The translations under genes were made by a program, and so were the position numbers. The notes below the pieces were generated by a model. It saw nothing but the letters and a program-made list of their open reading frames with translations. It had not been told where the DNA came from and did not search any database. DNA of 64,000 bases from Oceanihabitans sp. 2_MG-2023 (GTDB taxonomy: Bacteria; Bacteroidota; Bacteroidia; Flavobacteriales; Flavobacteriaceae), in NCBI RefSeq assembly GCF_030547245.1, contig NZ_JAUOQT010000004.1:377001-441000 (forward strand). Reading direction: 5' to 3'. Of the stretch, positions 18,465 to 27,079 are shown in pieces; positions within the stretch are counted from its first letter, which is position 1, and each line of letters begins with the position of its first letter.

Positions 18465-19466
18465 ATGAAAACTCTTTATATAGATAAGTTAAATTTAATA
18501 TTATTACTCATTAGTTTTGCTCTTGCTTGTTTCCTTCCTTTTGAATTATTTCTTTTTGCATATGCATTTTTAGGGCCTTTACATTATTTAACAGAAACAA
18601 ATTGGATTGCAGATAAAAACTATTTTGTTGCTAACAAAAACTGGAAGTATTTAGTTTTAGTAGCTGCTATTATTTATTCTATACCCTACATTTTTAGTTT
18701 ATCTATCATGTTAGAATTTTTAAACGAATCAACAATTACATTCTTAACTTATAAAATTGGGAAATACACGAATTTCGTTCTCTTTTTTATACTAATTTCG
18801 GCTATTTTAGCTTTGGTTTATAAAACGTATAAAGCATTTGTTATTAGTTTTTTAATAACATTATTATTATCTATTTGGACATATACTACCAGTGTTTATC
18901 TTTTAATTATTGGTGTTTTATTACCAACAATTATACATGTATATATTTTTACGATTCTTTTTATGGTTTATGGAGTGAAAAATAAAAAAACGATATATGG
19001 TTTATTAAATATCGTTTTAATTATTGTTTTACCTTTAAGCTTAGTTTATTTAGATGTTGGTATATTTAATTATCAATTTTCTTCTGAAGTAAAAAACACC
19101 TATTTAAGTAATAATTTTCATTTACTTAACGCTAATTTAGCTAAACTATTTGGTGTCTATGAGGATCTAAAGTTCTTTTTCTATGAGAAAATAGATTTAA
19201 AAATTCAAATATTTATAGCCTTTGCATATATATACCATTATCTTAATTGGTTTTCAAAAACAACAATTATTGGATGGCATAAACAATTAACCAATAAGAA
19301 AACAATAATTATTTTAGGTGTTTGGATAGGAATATTATTATGTTATTTATATGACTTCCGATTAGGTTTAGTGTTGTCTGTTTTTTTGAGCGTATCTCAT
19401 GTGATGTTAGAGTTTCCTCTAAATATAATAACAATCCAAAGTTTGTTTTCAAAAAAAACAACTTAA
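18465..19466 (+). CDS. Polytopic membrane protein with conserved-looking intramembrane histidines
   Basis: A 333-residue protein of about nine hydrophobic helices that I cannot assign with confidence. Histidines are placed in or at the ends of helices: GPLHYLTETNW near residue 35, LPTIIHVYIFTI about 155, YIYHYLNWFSKT and IIGWHK about 260-270, and SVSHVMLEFPLN near 310. Such a spread of His residues beside Glu and Asp is what one expects of a membrane metal enzyme, and the layout recalls the Brp/Blh beta-carotene dioxygenase group, but the diagnostic motifs of that family are not clear. ATG 18465 is chosen over 18417, as the extra residues are the AT-rich leader overlapping the terminator. It converges on the aminotransferase with four bases between stops. 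Confidence 0.7.
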   Translation: MKTLYIDKLNLILLLISFALACFLPFELFLFAYAFLGPLHYLTETNWIADKNYFVANKNWKYLVLVAAIIYSIPYIFSLSIMLEFLNESTITFLTYKIGKYTNFVLFFILISAILALVYKTYKAFVISFLITLLLSIWTYTTSVYLLIIGVLLPTIIHVYIFTILFMVYGVKNKKTIYGLLNIVLIIVLPLSLVYLDVGIFNYQFSSEVKNTYLSNNFHLLNANLAKLFGVYEDLKFFFYEKIDLKIQIFIAFAYIYHYLNWFSKTTIIGWHKQLTNKKTIIILGVWIGILLCYLYDFRLGLVLSVFLSVSHVMLEFPLNIITIQSLFSKKTT

Positions 19467-19470
19467 AATA

Positions 19471-20619
19471 TTATTTGGCTAAAACGGAAGTTAGACAATG
19501 TACCAATCTAGAAAAATCTTCTGTAGTATTCAATAAATGGCAAGATACACGAATGTAATTCCCTCTAAACGAAACAAAGATTTGTTGTTGTGCTAAACTT
19601 GCTTTTAAAGCTTCTATGTTTATGTTTTCTGGTAATTTTATTCCGAAAAGGTGATGTGTTCTAATGGATTCTTCTTCAATTTGACAACCTAGATTTCTTA
19701 ATTCTTTTACAGCTTCAGATGAAATATTTTTACAATATTCTTGAATTGCATTAGGAGTCCATGCTATAATTTGTTTTAGTGCAGCAATTTGCATTTTTAC
19801 ATATATAAAGTTTCCACTTTCACCAACAGAATATCTATTCGCTAAGGGTTTGTATTCTTCTTGGTAATTAGTTAGCCCAGCAAAGTTTTCACTATCTAAT
19901 CGATTACTCCAGTTTTCTTCAATTGGGTTACCATGATCAAAGTGTTCCCCAAAATATGCATAAGCACAACCATAAGGACCAAATAACCATTTGTATCCTG
20001 CACAAATTAGTGCATCGGGTTGTATTTCTTTAACAGAAAAAGGTAAAGCGCCAATGGTTTGGCTACCATCTATAATGAATAAGGCTTTATGTTGTTTTGT
20101 TTTTGAACTGATAGTTTTTAAATCAAAGAGACTTCCATTAGACCAATGAATATGACCCATGGCAACAACTGCTGTTTTGTTTGTAATCGCATTTAGAATA
20201 TTAGTGTTCCAAAGTTCTCCTTCCTTTTTAGAAATTGTTTTAATTGTAGCATCATATTTTTCTGCTAAATTTTTCCAAGAATAATAATTACTAGGAAACT
20301 GTTCATCAATTACTAAAATTTCATCCCCTTCCTTTAAAACAATATTATTTGTAACCGTTGCAATTCCATAGGAAGCAGAAGGTATACAAGCTATTCTATT
20401 ATAATTGGAAACATCTATTAATTCAGCAAACAATTTTTTGAGTTCTACTACCGGTTCAAAATAATCGGATCCTTTAATAGTATACGGTCTGCTTTTCTGT
20501 TTTAAACCTTCTATTCCAGCTTCATAGATTGCTTTAAAAGCAGGAGCTTGTGAAGCAGTATTTAGGTACGTAATATTTTCAGGAATATCGAAATGCTTTT
20601 TTTGGTTTGCTAAGCTCAT
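19471..20619 (-). CDS. Class V aminotransferase-fold PLP enzyme
   Basis: A 382-residue PLP enzyme of the class V/cysteine-desulfurase fold. The Schiff-base lysine is K210 in ICAGYKWLFGPYG, with the aspartate of FIIDGSQTIGALP before it and HIHWSNGSLFD upstream. The KWLFGPYG context matches the kynureninase/isopenicillin-N-epimerase-like branch of Bacteroidota rather than true NifS/SufS, which carry a conserved active-site Cys loop that I do not see. Likely a cytosolic lyase, epimerase or aminotransferase acting on an amino acid; substrate not shown. A true cysteine desulfurase is present separately at 48.6 kb. Transcribed alone; no promoter consensus seen. Confidence 0.85.
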   Translation of the reverse strand: MSLANQKKHFDIPENITYLNTASQAPAFKAIYEAGIEGLKQKSRPYTIKGSDYFEPVVELKKLFAELIDVSNYNRIACIPSASYGIATVTNNIVLKEGDEILVIDEQFPSNYYSWKNLAEKYDATIKTISKKEGELWNTNILNAITNKTAVVAMGHIHWSNGSLFDLKTISSKTKQHKALFIIDGSQTIGALPFSVKEIQPDALICAGYKWLFGPYGCAYAYFGEHFDHGNPIEENWSNRLDSENFAGLTNYQEEYKPLANRYSVGESGNFIYVKMQIAALKQIIAWTPNAIQEYCKNISSEAVKELRNLGCQIEEESIRTHHLFGIKLPENINIEALKASLAQQQIFVSFRGNYIRVSCHLLNTTEDFSRLVHCLTSVLAK

Positions 20620-20760
20620 AATAATGTGTTTATTAATACTAAGGATAATCTATTTTAGTAAATCTCATAATGCATTAGATTTATTAGGATAAAAATAGAG
20701 TTGTATTTGATTTATCTTACTACATACAAAAGACAGATTTTAATAAATGTAGGTCATTCA

Positions 20761-22041
20761 TTAATCAATTAAATTATAATAGCTTAATTCTGTAGCGTTT
20801 AAATCATAATTATAGCATCTCCAAAGTTCACCTCCTAAATTATTATATTTCCATACAACCTCTTTATTTGGAGTGACCTCCCAGATTCCATAATCTCCTT
20901 CACAAATTAAAGTATTCCCATTTGTAAGTCTTACAGCTCCAGAGATATTATCATCATATAAAGCTTCATCTTGAAACTCCCAAGCAACAACAGGTTCGTT
21001 ATCTGTATTAGGTAATAAATTAAAAGTTTCAGGTAGTTCTAATTCGTATATTTTAGATTTATTTTCGCTTTTTCCATTAACATATACTAATAAATTTCCT
21101 TCACCAGGTACGCCATTCTCTAATAAATTTGGAAAATGGTTTCTATCAAAACGTATTTCTCCTTGAAGATTATCATATGCTAGCGGGTTACCAAATCTAT
21201 AAATTAAATCTCCGCCTTTATTATAATTTCCACCAGAATTAGTTGAAGCTTCTAAAGTAGAAGTACTATGGTCTACGACCCATATTTCATTAAAAAAATT
21301 GATACTTAAAAAAATAACATCCTTATTTTCATCATAGTCTATTCCATTGGCATGCATAATATCTCCATTTGATGCAGCATTATAGTTTATATTAATTAAT
21401 TGCGGGTTTTCGCTTACAACGCCATGGTTTGGAAAATTGCTATCATTATCTTGTATAATATGATCCCAGCTTCTCCATTCCCATACAATTTGATTTGTAT
21501 TTGGGTTGATTTCTATTAATTTTTCAGGATAGATACTACCACTTGATATGGCTCCATTTTGTTCTGCAATTTCTTCCTCAATTTTTTCCCATACTAAAAA
21601 CAAGACATTTCCATTTGGTAGCATTTCTATGTCGTGATGTGAAATATAATCATGTGAACTTATAGTATATTCCCAATCAACAGTATGATCGGGATTAATA
21701 ATTTTTAATTTACCACCATAACCGCCAAAAGTAATTTGTGCGTTTTCATCTTTAAAAATACCTAATAATTTACCATTTGGCATAATTTCCAAATCATTAC
21801 CCAAATTGTCTTCAAATTCCCATTCATGTTTTTTGTAGCCTTGTTTGTCTACTAAAAAGGCCGATTTTTCACCTTTTAGAATAGCAAGAGTTAGACTATT
21901 ATCTAATTTCTCGTTATTAAATATTTCAACATTACTAGTTAAAGAAATGGAAGTATTATTTTCTGTGTATTCATCATCTTTACAATTGAAAAGACAAATC
22001 AGTATAATAGATAAAACAAAAATATATTTAGAAGTATACAT
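20761..22041 (-). CDS. Arylsulfotransferase (ASST)-like lipoprotein
   Basis: A 426-residue lipoprotein (lipobox LFNC, Cys at residue 20) with a beta-propeller of the arylsulfate sulfotransferase family. The family mark is SHHDIEMLPNGN, with H135 and H136, and a second MHANGIDYDEN, a third NHFPNLLENG and a final GNTLICEGDYGIWEV repeated propeller motif. Family enzymes transfer sulfate between phenols in the periplasm; the propeller plus histidines are consistent with this, but a binding-only role is possible. No partner gene (for example DsbA-like) is adjacent. A hairpin between it and the upstream M42 gene suggests separate transcription. Confidence 0.8.
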   Translation of the reverse strand: MYTSKYIFVLSIILICLFNCKDDEYTENNTSISLTSNVEIFNNEKLDNSLTLAILKGEKSAFLVDKQGYKKHEWEFEDNLGNDLEIMPNGKLLGIFKDENAQITFGGYGGKLKIINPDHTVDWEYTISSHDYISHHDIEMLPNGNVLFLVWEKIEEEIAEQNGAISSGSIYPEKLIEINPNTNQIVWEWRSWDHIIQDNDSNFPNHGVVSENPQLININYNAASNGDIMHANGIDYDENKDVIFLSINFFNEIWVVDHSTSTLEASTNSGGNYNKGGDLIYRFGNPLAYDNLQGEIRFDRNHFPNLLENGVPGEGNLLVYVNGKSENKSKIYELELPETFNLLPNTDNEPVVAWEFQDEALYDDNISGAVRLTNGNTLICEGDYGIWEVTPNKEVVWKYNNLGGELWRCYNYDLNATELSYYNLID

Positions 22042-22127
22042 TATAATGTAATTTTAGTTAATATATATTAAAAGTAATATAATCAACTAAGTAAGCTGTT
22101 AAAAGTATTACTCATTTTTTATATTAA

Positions 22128-22156
22128 ATAAAAAAAGCCTCTTAAAGAGAGACTTT
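22128..22156 (-). terminator. Terminator of the M42 peptidase gene
   Basis: AAAGCCTCT (22134-22142) pairs with AGAGACTTT (22148-22156) with one mismatch; U-rich on both sides (AAAAAA before, TTTT after), so it can act on either strand. It sits between two minus-strand genes and most simply ends the M42 transcript. Confidence 0.7.
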
Positions 22157-22185
22157 TTTATTTTGTATTTATTATTCTTAAAACT

Positions 22186-23274
22186 TTATTTAAAATATGA
22201 AAATGTCTCTCCATCTTCAATTTTAAGAAGCGTTTCATAAATCATTTTTATTACATTTTCTACATCGTCTCTATGAACCATTTCGACTGTGGTATGCATG
22301 TAACGTAAAGGTAATGAGATTAGGGCAGAAGCAACACCACCATTACTATACGCGAAAGCATCTGTATCTGTTCCGGTAGCTCTTGATAAAGCAGAACGTT
22401 GAAAAGGTATTTCGTTAGCTTCGGCAGTTTCTGTAATTAAATCTCTTAGTTTTTGTTGTACAGCAGGCGCATAAGCAACCACAGGACCTTTGCCAAGTTC
22501 TAAATGACCTTCTTTCTTTTTGTCAATCATTGGCGTCGTTGTGTCATGCGTAACATCTGTAACAATCGCAACGTTAGGTTTGATGGTTTGTGTAATCATT
22601 TCGGCACCACGTAAGCCAATTTCTTCTTGTACCGAATTGGTTATGTATAAACCAAAAGGAAGTGTTTTTTTATTTTCTTTAAGTAAACGAGCAACTTCAG
22701 CAATCATAAATCCGCCCATCCTATTATCTAAAGCACGACATACAAATTTGTCTTTGTTTAGTATATGAAACTCATCAGGATATGTAATAACACAACCAAC
22801 ATGTACTCCTAGTTTTTCAACTTCTTCTTTAGTAGTACAACCACAATCTATAAAAATGTTTGTTGGTTTCGGAGCTTCTTCTTTAGCTCTATTTCTAGTA
22901 TGTATTGCTGGCCAGCCAAACACACCTTTAACAATTCCATTTTTGGTATGAATGTTTACAATTTTACTTGGTGCTATTTGGTGATCGCTTCCTCCGTTTC
23001 TAATTACATAAATTAAACCATCATCACTAATGTAGTTTACATACCATGAAATTTCGTCTGCATGTCCTTCAATAACTACTTTGTATTTTGCTTTTGGGTT
23101 AATAACACCAACTGCAGTACCATAAGTATCTGTAATAAAATCATCTACATACGGTTTTAAATAGTCCATCCATATTTTTTGTCCTTCCCATTCGTAACCA
23201 GTAGGAGCTGCATTGTTTAAATATTTTTCTAAAAAGTCTATAGACTTTTTGTTAAGTATGCTCTTTTTTGCCAT
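22186..23274 (-). CDS. M42 family metallopeptidase (glutamyl aminopeptidase/TET-like)
   Basis: A 362-residue dinuclear-zinc aminopeptidase. Metal ligands visible are the IEGHADEISWYV histidine (H71) with D73, CRALDNRMGGFM with the bridging aspartate, VQEEIGLRGAE with the catalytic base and ligand glutamates, IVTDVTHDT and the late PLRYMHTTVEMVH histidine. Family members form TET-type dodecamers in the cytosol and trim peptides from the N terminus. Stand-alone gene; ATG 23274 follows a low-complexity region. Length and all ligands are intact, so activity is likely. Confidence 0.92.
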   Translation of the reverse strand: MAKKSILNKKSIDFLEKYLNNAAPTGYEWEGQKIWMDYLKPYVDDFITDTYGTAVGVINPKAKYKVVIEGHADEISWYVNYISDDGLIYVIRNGGSDHQIAPSKIVNIHTKNGIVKGVFGWPAIHTRNRAKEEAPKPTNIFIDCGCTTKEEVEKLGVHVGCVITYPDEFHILNKDKFVCRALDNRMGGFMIAEVARLLKENKKTLPFGLYITNSVQEEIGLRGAEMITQTIKPNVAIVTDVTHDTTTPMIDKKKEGHLELGKGPVVAYAPAVQQKLRDLITETAEANEIPFQRSALSRATGTDTDAFAYSNGGVASALISLPLRYMHTTVEMVHRDDVENVIKMIYETLLKIEDGETFSYFK

Positions 23275-23354
23275 TTGAATTAATTTTTGTCTAAATTAAG
23301 AATATTAATAATAATTTAAGGGTTTACAAAGTGTAAATTATTAATTTTACTCTG

Positions 23355-23385
23355 TTTGTTATAAAGAATAGATTAGTTAATTTTG
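23355..23385 (+). promoter_or_regulatory. Complete Bacteroidota promoter (TTTG-N19-TAATTTTG)
   Basis: TTTG at 23355-23358 is followed 19 bases later by TAATTTTG at 23378-23385, both matching the Bacteroidota -33/-7 consensus. It points to DUF4294 and hemolysin III; the leader would be about 105 bases before ATG 23497. Confidence 0.65.
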
Positions 23386-23496
23386 TACGTATCTAATATG
23401 CTATAATTTTAAGAAAAAAAGTTTCTTATTAGGTTTGGAATGATTTTGGCATTTAGTATTAAAAATCAAAATAATTCCGTTTTCACAGAAATACAA

Positions 23497-24174
23497 ATGA
23501 AATATTTTAGTTCCCTTTTTATACTTTTTCCAATGTTTCTCTTTGCACAAATTAAAGAAGTAGCAAAGGATACAACAGATTATGAATATATTATTGTTGA
23601 AGGAGATTCTATTGCAACATCGTCAATCGATTTAGACGAAGTCATGTTATTAAATAAATTAAAATTTGATAGTAGAGCAGATAGAAAACGTTATCTTATT
23701 TTAAGACGAAAAACCATAAAAGTATATCCTTATGCTAAACTTGCAGCAGAACGTTTACAAACCATGCAAGAAAGAATGGATGCCATTGAAAGAAAAAATT
23801 TAAAGAAAAAATATGCTAAACGGGTACAGAAATATATTGAAGAAGAGTTTTCTGAAGAGTTAAAAAAATTAACACGTACCGAAGGACAAATACTCGTAAA
23901 ACTAATACACAGACAAACAGGTAGTACTGCTTTCGATTTAATAAAAGAATTACGAAGTGGTTGGAGAGCTTTTTGGTTTAATAGTACAGCAAACTTATTT
24001 GATATTTCGTTAAAAAGGGAATTTGATCCAGAAAATGAAAAAGAAGACTATCTTATTGAAGATATATTACAAAGAAATTTTCAAAACGGAATTTTAGAAA
24101 AACAAAAACCTGCGATATCTTTCGATTTTTATGCGCTTTCTAATAAATGGTTATCTTCTAAAAACCTACCATAA
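23497..24174 (+). CDS. DUF4294 domain protein, exported
   Basis: A 225-residue protein of the Bacteroidota family DUF4294, of unknown role. A signal peptide (YFSSLFILFPMFLFAQ) covers residues 1-17, then a helical region with YPYAKLAAERLQTM, LTRTEGQILVKLIHRQTG and LRSGWRAFWFNSTANLF, the strongly conserved core of the family. The chosen ATG 23497 begins the signal peptide; ATG 23440 would add nineteen residues before it that destroy the signal shape. Its stop overlaps the start of the hemolysin III gene by one base (TAATG), so the two are translationally coupled. Confidence 0.82.
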   Translation: MKYFSSLFILFPMFLFAQIKEVAKDTTDYEYIIVEGDSIATSSIDLDEVMLLNKLKFDSRADRKRYLILRRKTIKVYPYAKLAAERLQTMQERMDAIERKNLKKKYAKRVQKYIEEEFSEELKKLTRTEGQILVKLIHRQTGSTAFDLIKELRSGWRAFWFNSTANLFDISLKREFDPENEKEDYLIEDILQRNFQNGILEKQKPAISFDFYALSNKWLSSKNLP

Positions 24175-24800
24175 TGCGTATTCAAACTCCTTTTGAAGAA
24201 AAACTAAATGCAATAACACATAGTTTTGGTGTTTTATTTGGTATTGCAGCCTTGGTGCTCTTAATAATTAAAGAGTCGCATAAAAGCGATTGGAGCCTTT
24301 TTAGTGTTATTGTATATGGCATTTCTATTATTATTTTATTTGCAGCATCTACTTTGTATCATTTTGTATTAGATGAAAAGAAGAAACATTACTTTAGAGT
24401 TTTAGATCATATTAGTATCTATATCTTAATCGCTGGAACCTACACGCCAATTCTATTAATATCTTTACAAAATAGTTTAGGATGGCCTTTGTTTTATACG
24501 GTTTGGGGTATTGCTGCTTTTGGTGTAATCTTAAAAATATTTTTTACAGGACGTTTTGAAGCTTTTTCGGTAATCCTATATTTAGCAATGGGGTGGTTAG
24601 TAGTTTTCGATTTTAGTCATTTGAGTGAAGTTATTGGTAGTACAGGAATTTCACTACTCTTTGCTGGTGGATTAGCATATACGGGAGGAATTATTTTTTA
24701 TATTATAAATAAAATACCATACAATCATGTTATCTGGCACTTGTTTGTATTAGCGGGAGCTATTTTTCATTTCTTTATGGTATATTTTTATGTGATATAA
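24174..24800 (+). CDS. Hemolysin III family (PAQR) membrane protein
   Basis: A 208-residue seven-helix protein of the YqfA/hemolysin III branch of the PAQR family. It opens with PFEEKLNAITHSFGVLFG, contains the ASTLYHF signature with the conserved His of helix 2, an aspartate-rich RVLDHISIYILIAGTY, and ends in HVIWHLFVLAGAIFHFF, giving the three zinc-like His residues. Despite its name the family is not a proven haemolysin; roles in membrane fluidity homeostasis have been proposed. It starts on the last base of the DUF4294 stop. Confidence 0.88.
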   Translation: MRIQTPFEEKLNAITHSFGVLFGIAALVLLIIKESHKSDWSLFSVIVYGISIIILFAASTLYHFVLDEKKKHYFRVLDHISIYILIAGTYTPILLISLQNSLGWPLFYTVWGIAAFGVILKIFFTGRFEAFSVILYLAMGWLVVFDFSHLSEVIGSTGISLLFAGGLAYTGGIIFYIINKIPYNHVIWHLFVLAGAIFHFFMVYFYVI

Positions 24801-24841
24801 TTTTAATTATTTCGCGTATATCTATCTGTTTTTCAGTAATA

Positions 24842-24867
24842 TACGTGATTGTTTAATCGCGTATTTA
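24842..24867. other. Hairpin without clear U tract
   Basis: TACGTGATT and AATCGCGTA flank a GTTT loop, pairing with one GT wobble. It follows the hemolysin III stop; the following TTTATAC is only weakly U-rich, so a terminator is possible but not sure. Confidence 0.4.
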
Positions 24868-24895
24868 TACTCTTACTATTCCCTTTGTTTCCTTT

Positions 24896-24903
24896 TAAAT
24901 TTG
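24896..24903 (+). promoter_or_regulatory. -7 box (TAAATTTG)
   Basis: TAAATTTG lies 95 bases before ATG 24999. No TTG at 19-20 bases upstream; a TTTG at 24884 is too close. Confidence 0.4.
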
Positions 24904-24998
24904 TATAGAAATCAAAAACTACATATTCAGATTGAGTAGCTACTATCTTTTTTTTGATTTTAAAAACGCAATTATCAATTTTTTAAATATCAAAAATT

Positions 24999-25654
24999 AT
25001 GGAAACACAAACAAAACCAGTAAAACATTTAACTTATCATGTTTTAGTAACAGAAAAAGGATCATGGTGCATGCTCCAGGATCAGATTTTTTATTCGCTT
25101 ATTTAGATAATGATTGGGATCCTAGTACTACAAAAGCGGTAACAGACGCCTTTAAAGAAGCTCTTAAAATGTCTACAAAAATTAAAGATGCGGTAAAAAC
25201 GACTAGTGGTCAAGCTGTAGTAGATGGTTTGTATCTTTTAGATCAACCAGCAATGACAAAAGCAATGAATTCTATTGATGGAATGGGGTTAACCGCAAGT
25301 GCGCAACATGAAAATCAAGGTTCTGGAACTGCAGTAGGTATTACTAAAGAATTTTTTCAAGTAGTTTTAGGAGGATTAACAGGTGACGTTGCACCTATGC
25401 TTAAATATTTAACAACACAAATGGGAGATGTGCAAGCACAAGTAAAAAAGAATACTGTAACAGATACTTTTGGTGTAGTTGTAGGTTTAATATCTGTAAT
25501 GCCAGTTTTAGAAGTGCCTGTAACAAGCTTTCAATATGTGTTCTCTTCTGCAGAAACAAGCCAATGGTTTGTTGATGTTTTATGTGTTAGCACAGATCAT
25601 TACTCTTATGACTATAAATATACTGTTGCAAATTATAATTATGTTAAATCATAA
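24999..25654 (+). CDS. Unknown protein, apparently frameshifted near its N terminus
   Basis: ATG 24999 opens a frame whose first 21 codons (METQTKPVKHLTYHVLVTEK) use this genome's favoured codons (aca, gta, tta, caa), but this frame soon stops at 25104. A different frame carries the rest, MVHAPGSDFLFAYLDN onward to 25654, with no start of its own before ATG 25064. A single missing A in the A5 run at 25054-25058 would join the two into one protein of about 219 residues. The body is rich in Ala, Thr, Val and Gly (VVLGGLTGDVAPMLKYL) with one possible amphipathic or hydrophobic stretch and no signal peptide. I do not recognise the family. If the shift is real, only the shorter ATG 25064 product would be made. 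Confidence 0.6.
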
Positions 25655-25681
25655 TTAAACACAGTACATTTAATTTTTATG

Positions 25682-25715
25682 AATGCGAAATGCAATAATG
25701 TATTTCGCATTTGTT
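25682..25715 (+). terminator. Terminator after the frameshifted gene
   Basis: AATGCGAAAT (25682-25691) pairs with ATTTCGCATT (25702-25711), loop of ten bases, then TGTTTG. The U tract is short. Confidence 0.6.
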
Positions 25716-25765
25716 TGTATTAGCTGTAAGTTTTTATCTACTATATGAGCTAGTAATTCTTTTGA

Positions 25766-26344
25766 TTATATGGGAGTTTTAAATGAATTTCTTATTCTAT
25801 CCACTCTAATTCTGTGTTGGCGTTGTAGCAGAATTGGGTAAAAGTTTCCTATTATGTTTATTATAGTGATAATGCTTACCAAAAGTAAATAACCTTGTAG
25901 TAATAAACCTATAGATAAAATAAGGAGGATAACCAAAGCGGCAAAATGTCCAAATTCGGATTGCTTGGTTTGATATACAAAGTTTGTCAATCCTTTTTTA
26001 GTCCCATTAAAGTATTTTGTTTTATTTTTTTTAGTACCCCAGAAAGCAATGAGTAGTAGGTATTTAAAATATTTAACACCAAGAATATTACTAATAGTTG
26101 TTAGCGCTTTTACATTTTTAAGTCGATAGTAGCGGTTAGGAAGAATGCGATGCGTTGGGAATACAAATCCAATAAAGGCAAAAATACCTGTAACAAATAA
26201 AGTAATTAAAAAGGCAATTATAAAATTCGCTAAAAGACTATAATCATCAGGTTGCGTCGCTATTAGAAGTTTTAGCATAGCAATTGTTTGATAGCATAAA
26301 AAAACAGATATTAGAGGAAATAGTATTTTCTTAATGGTCTTCAA
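25766..26344 (-). CDS. Membrane protein, possibly CrtO-like acyltransferase
   Basis: A 192-residue protein with four or five hydrophobic helices. Between helices it has LPNRYYRLKN and KYFNGTKKGLTNF, a SEFGHFAA segment, and near the end GNFYPILLQRQHRIRVDRI. The last motif resembles the conserved NxYPxxLQR of the glycosyl-4,4'-diaponeurosporenoate acyltransferase (CrtO) family, which acylates glycosylated carotenoids at the membrane. I judged this by eye; the identity is tentative and no carotenoid gene is adjacent. It could equally be an uncharacterised membrane protein. Confidence 0.6.
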   Translation of the reverse strand: MKTIKKILFPLISVFLCYQTIAMLKLLIATQPDDYSLLANFIIAFLITLFVTGIFAFIGFVFPTHRILPNRYYRLKNVKALTTISNILGVKYFKYLLLIAFWGTKKNKTKYFNGTKKGLTNFVYQTKQSEFGHFAALVILLILSIGLLLQGYLLLVSIITIINIIGNFYPILLQRQHRIRVDRIRNSFKTPI

Positions 26345-26443
26345 ATAGAATTCGTTAGGTTTTTATAAGTTGCAAAACGAAGTTAGTCTAAATTAATTAA
26401 ACAATCCTCTTTGCCATTTATTATTAGTCCAACGAAGGCATAA

Positions 26444-26475
26444 AAAAACAAGGTCTGTAATGGGACCTTGTTTTT
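26444..26475 (-). terminator. Strong terminator of the KTSC gene
   Basis: AAAAACAAGGTC (26444-26455) and GACCTTGTTTTT (26464-26475) give a 12-bp stem. Minus-strand reading ends in a T run, so it closes the KTSC transcript before the CrtO-like gene. Confidence 0.85.
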
Positions 26476-26496
26476 ATTTAATAACGCTTTGTAGTA

Positions 26497-26943
26497 TTAA
26501 GCCACAACGTCTTTCTTTTTAATTTTTCGGTATGGAAATGAGTTAAAAATACTGCGTTTTCCAAAACGAGATTGCTTATCGCTTTGTGAGAATTTAATAT
26601 ATAAACCTTTGTTTACACCAAAGTACTCATAGGTGTTACCATCTAAAAAAGAAACCTCTAACAACAATCCTTTATGTTGCCAGTCTACTATTGGACTAGA
26701 AATAGTAGTTGTGTATTCTTCTTTATTTGCAGCAATAGTTTCTGGTGCCATACTTACTAAAAAGTGGTAACCATCAATAACTTTACGGCTCATGATTTCT
26801 GCTTCTACAGCCTTTTCATCTCCTTCTTGAAACTTATCTGGATGCCATTCTTTTACTAAACTTCTATACGTAGTTTTTAAACTTTTTAAAGTCATTTCTT
26901 TTTCTACGTTAAATAATTTCTTGTATTCGTTGATGCGTTTCAT
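26497..26943 (-). CDS. J-domain plus KTSC domain protein
   Basis: A 148-residue two-part protein. Residues 5-60 look like a short J domain with the HPD motif at 34-36 (KEWHPDKF) after a helix II-type KTTYRSLV, as used to stimulate Hsp70 ATPase. From about residue 75 to the end is a KTSC-type domain (YEYFGVNKGLYIKFSQSD, then FGKRSIFNSFPY), a small beta domain seen at ends of bacterial proteins with unknown function. No DnaK gene is near. Transcribed alone from a TACCTTTG box 27 bases upstream. Confidence 0.82.
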   Translation of the reverse strand: MKRINEYKKLFNVEKEMTLKSLKTTYRSLVKEWHPDKFQEGDEKAVEAEIMSRKVIDGYHFLVSMAPETIAANKEEYTTTISSPIVDWQHKGLLLEVSFLDGNTYEYFGVNKGLYIKFSQSDKQSRFGKRSIFNSFPYRKIKKKDVVA

Positions 26944-26970
26944 GTATAAAGCTGTTTTCTAAATCGAGTG

Positions 26971-26978
26971 CAAAGGTA
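26971..26978 (-). promoter_or_regulatory. -7 box (TACCTTTG) of the KTSC gene
   Basis: CAAAGGTA on plus is TACCTTTG on the coding strand, 27 bases before the ATG. No -33 TTG at the usual distance. Confidence 0.45.
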
Positions 26979-27042
26979 CTACTTCTTTTTAGATGTTGGA
27001 GTTTTAGTTTAATTTTTTGTGTGTTGGTTTATTATATACCTA

Positions 27043-27079
27043 AAAACCTCTTCTTTAGAGATTAAAAAGAAGAGGTTTT
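27043..27079. terminator. Strong hairpin terminator
   Basis: AAAACCTCTTCTT (27043-27055) and AAGAAGAGGTTTT (27067-27079) form a 13-bp stem with an 11-base loop; T-rich on the plus side. It could close the ars operon, 172 bases beyond acr3, or act on the other strand. Confidence 0.7.

Noticed and set aside
19471-20619. Class V aminotransferase as a SufS cysteine desulfurase
   Set aside because: The KWLFGPYG lysine context and absence of the active-site Cys loop place it in another branch; a proper desulfurase lies at 48.6 kb.
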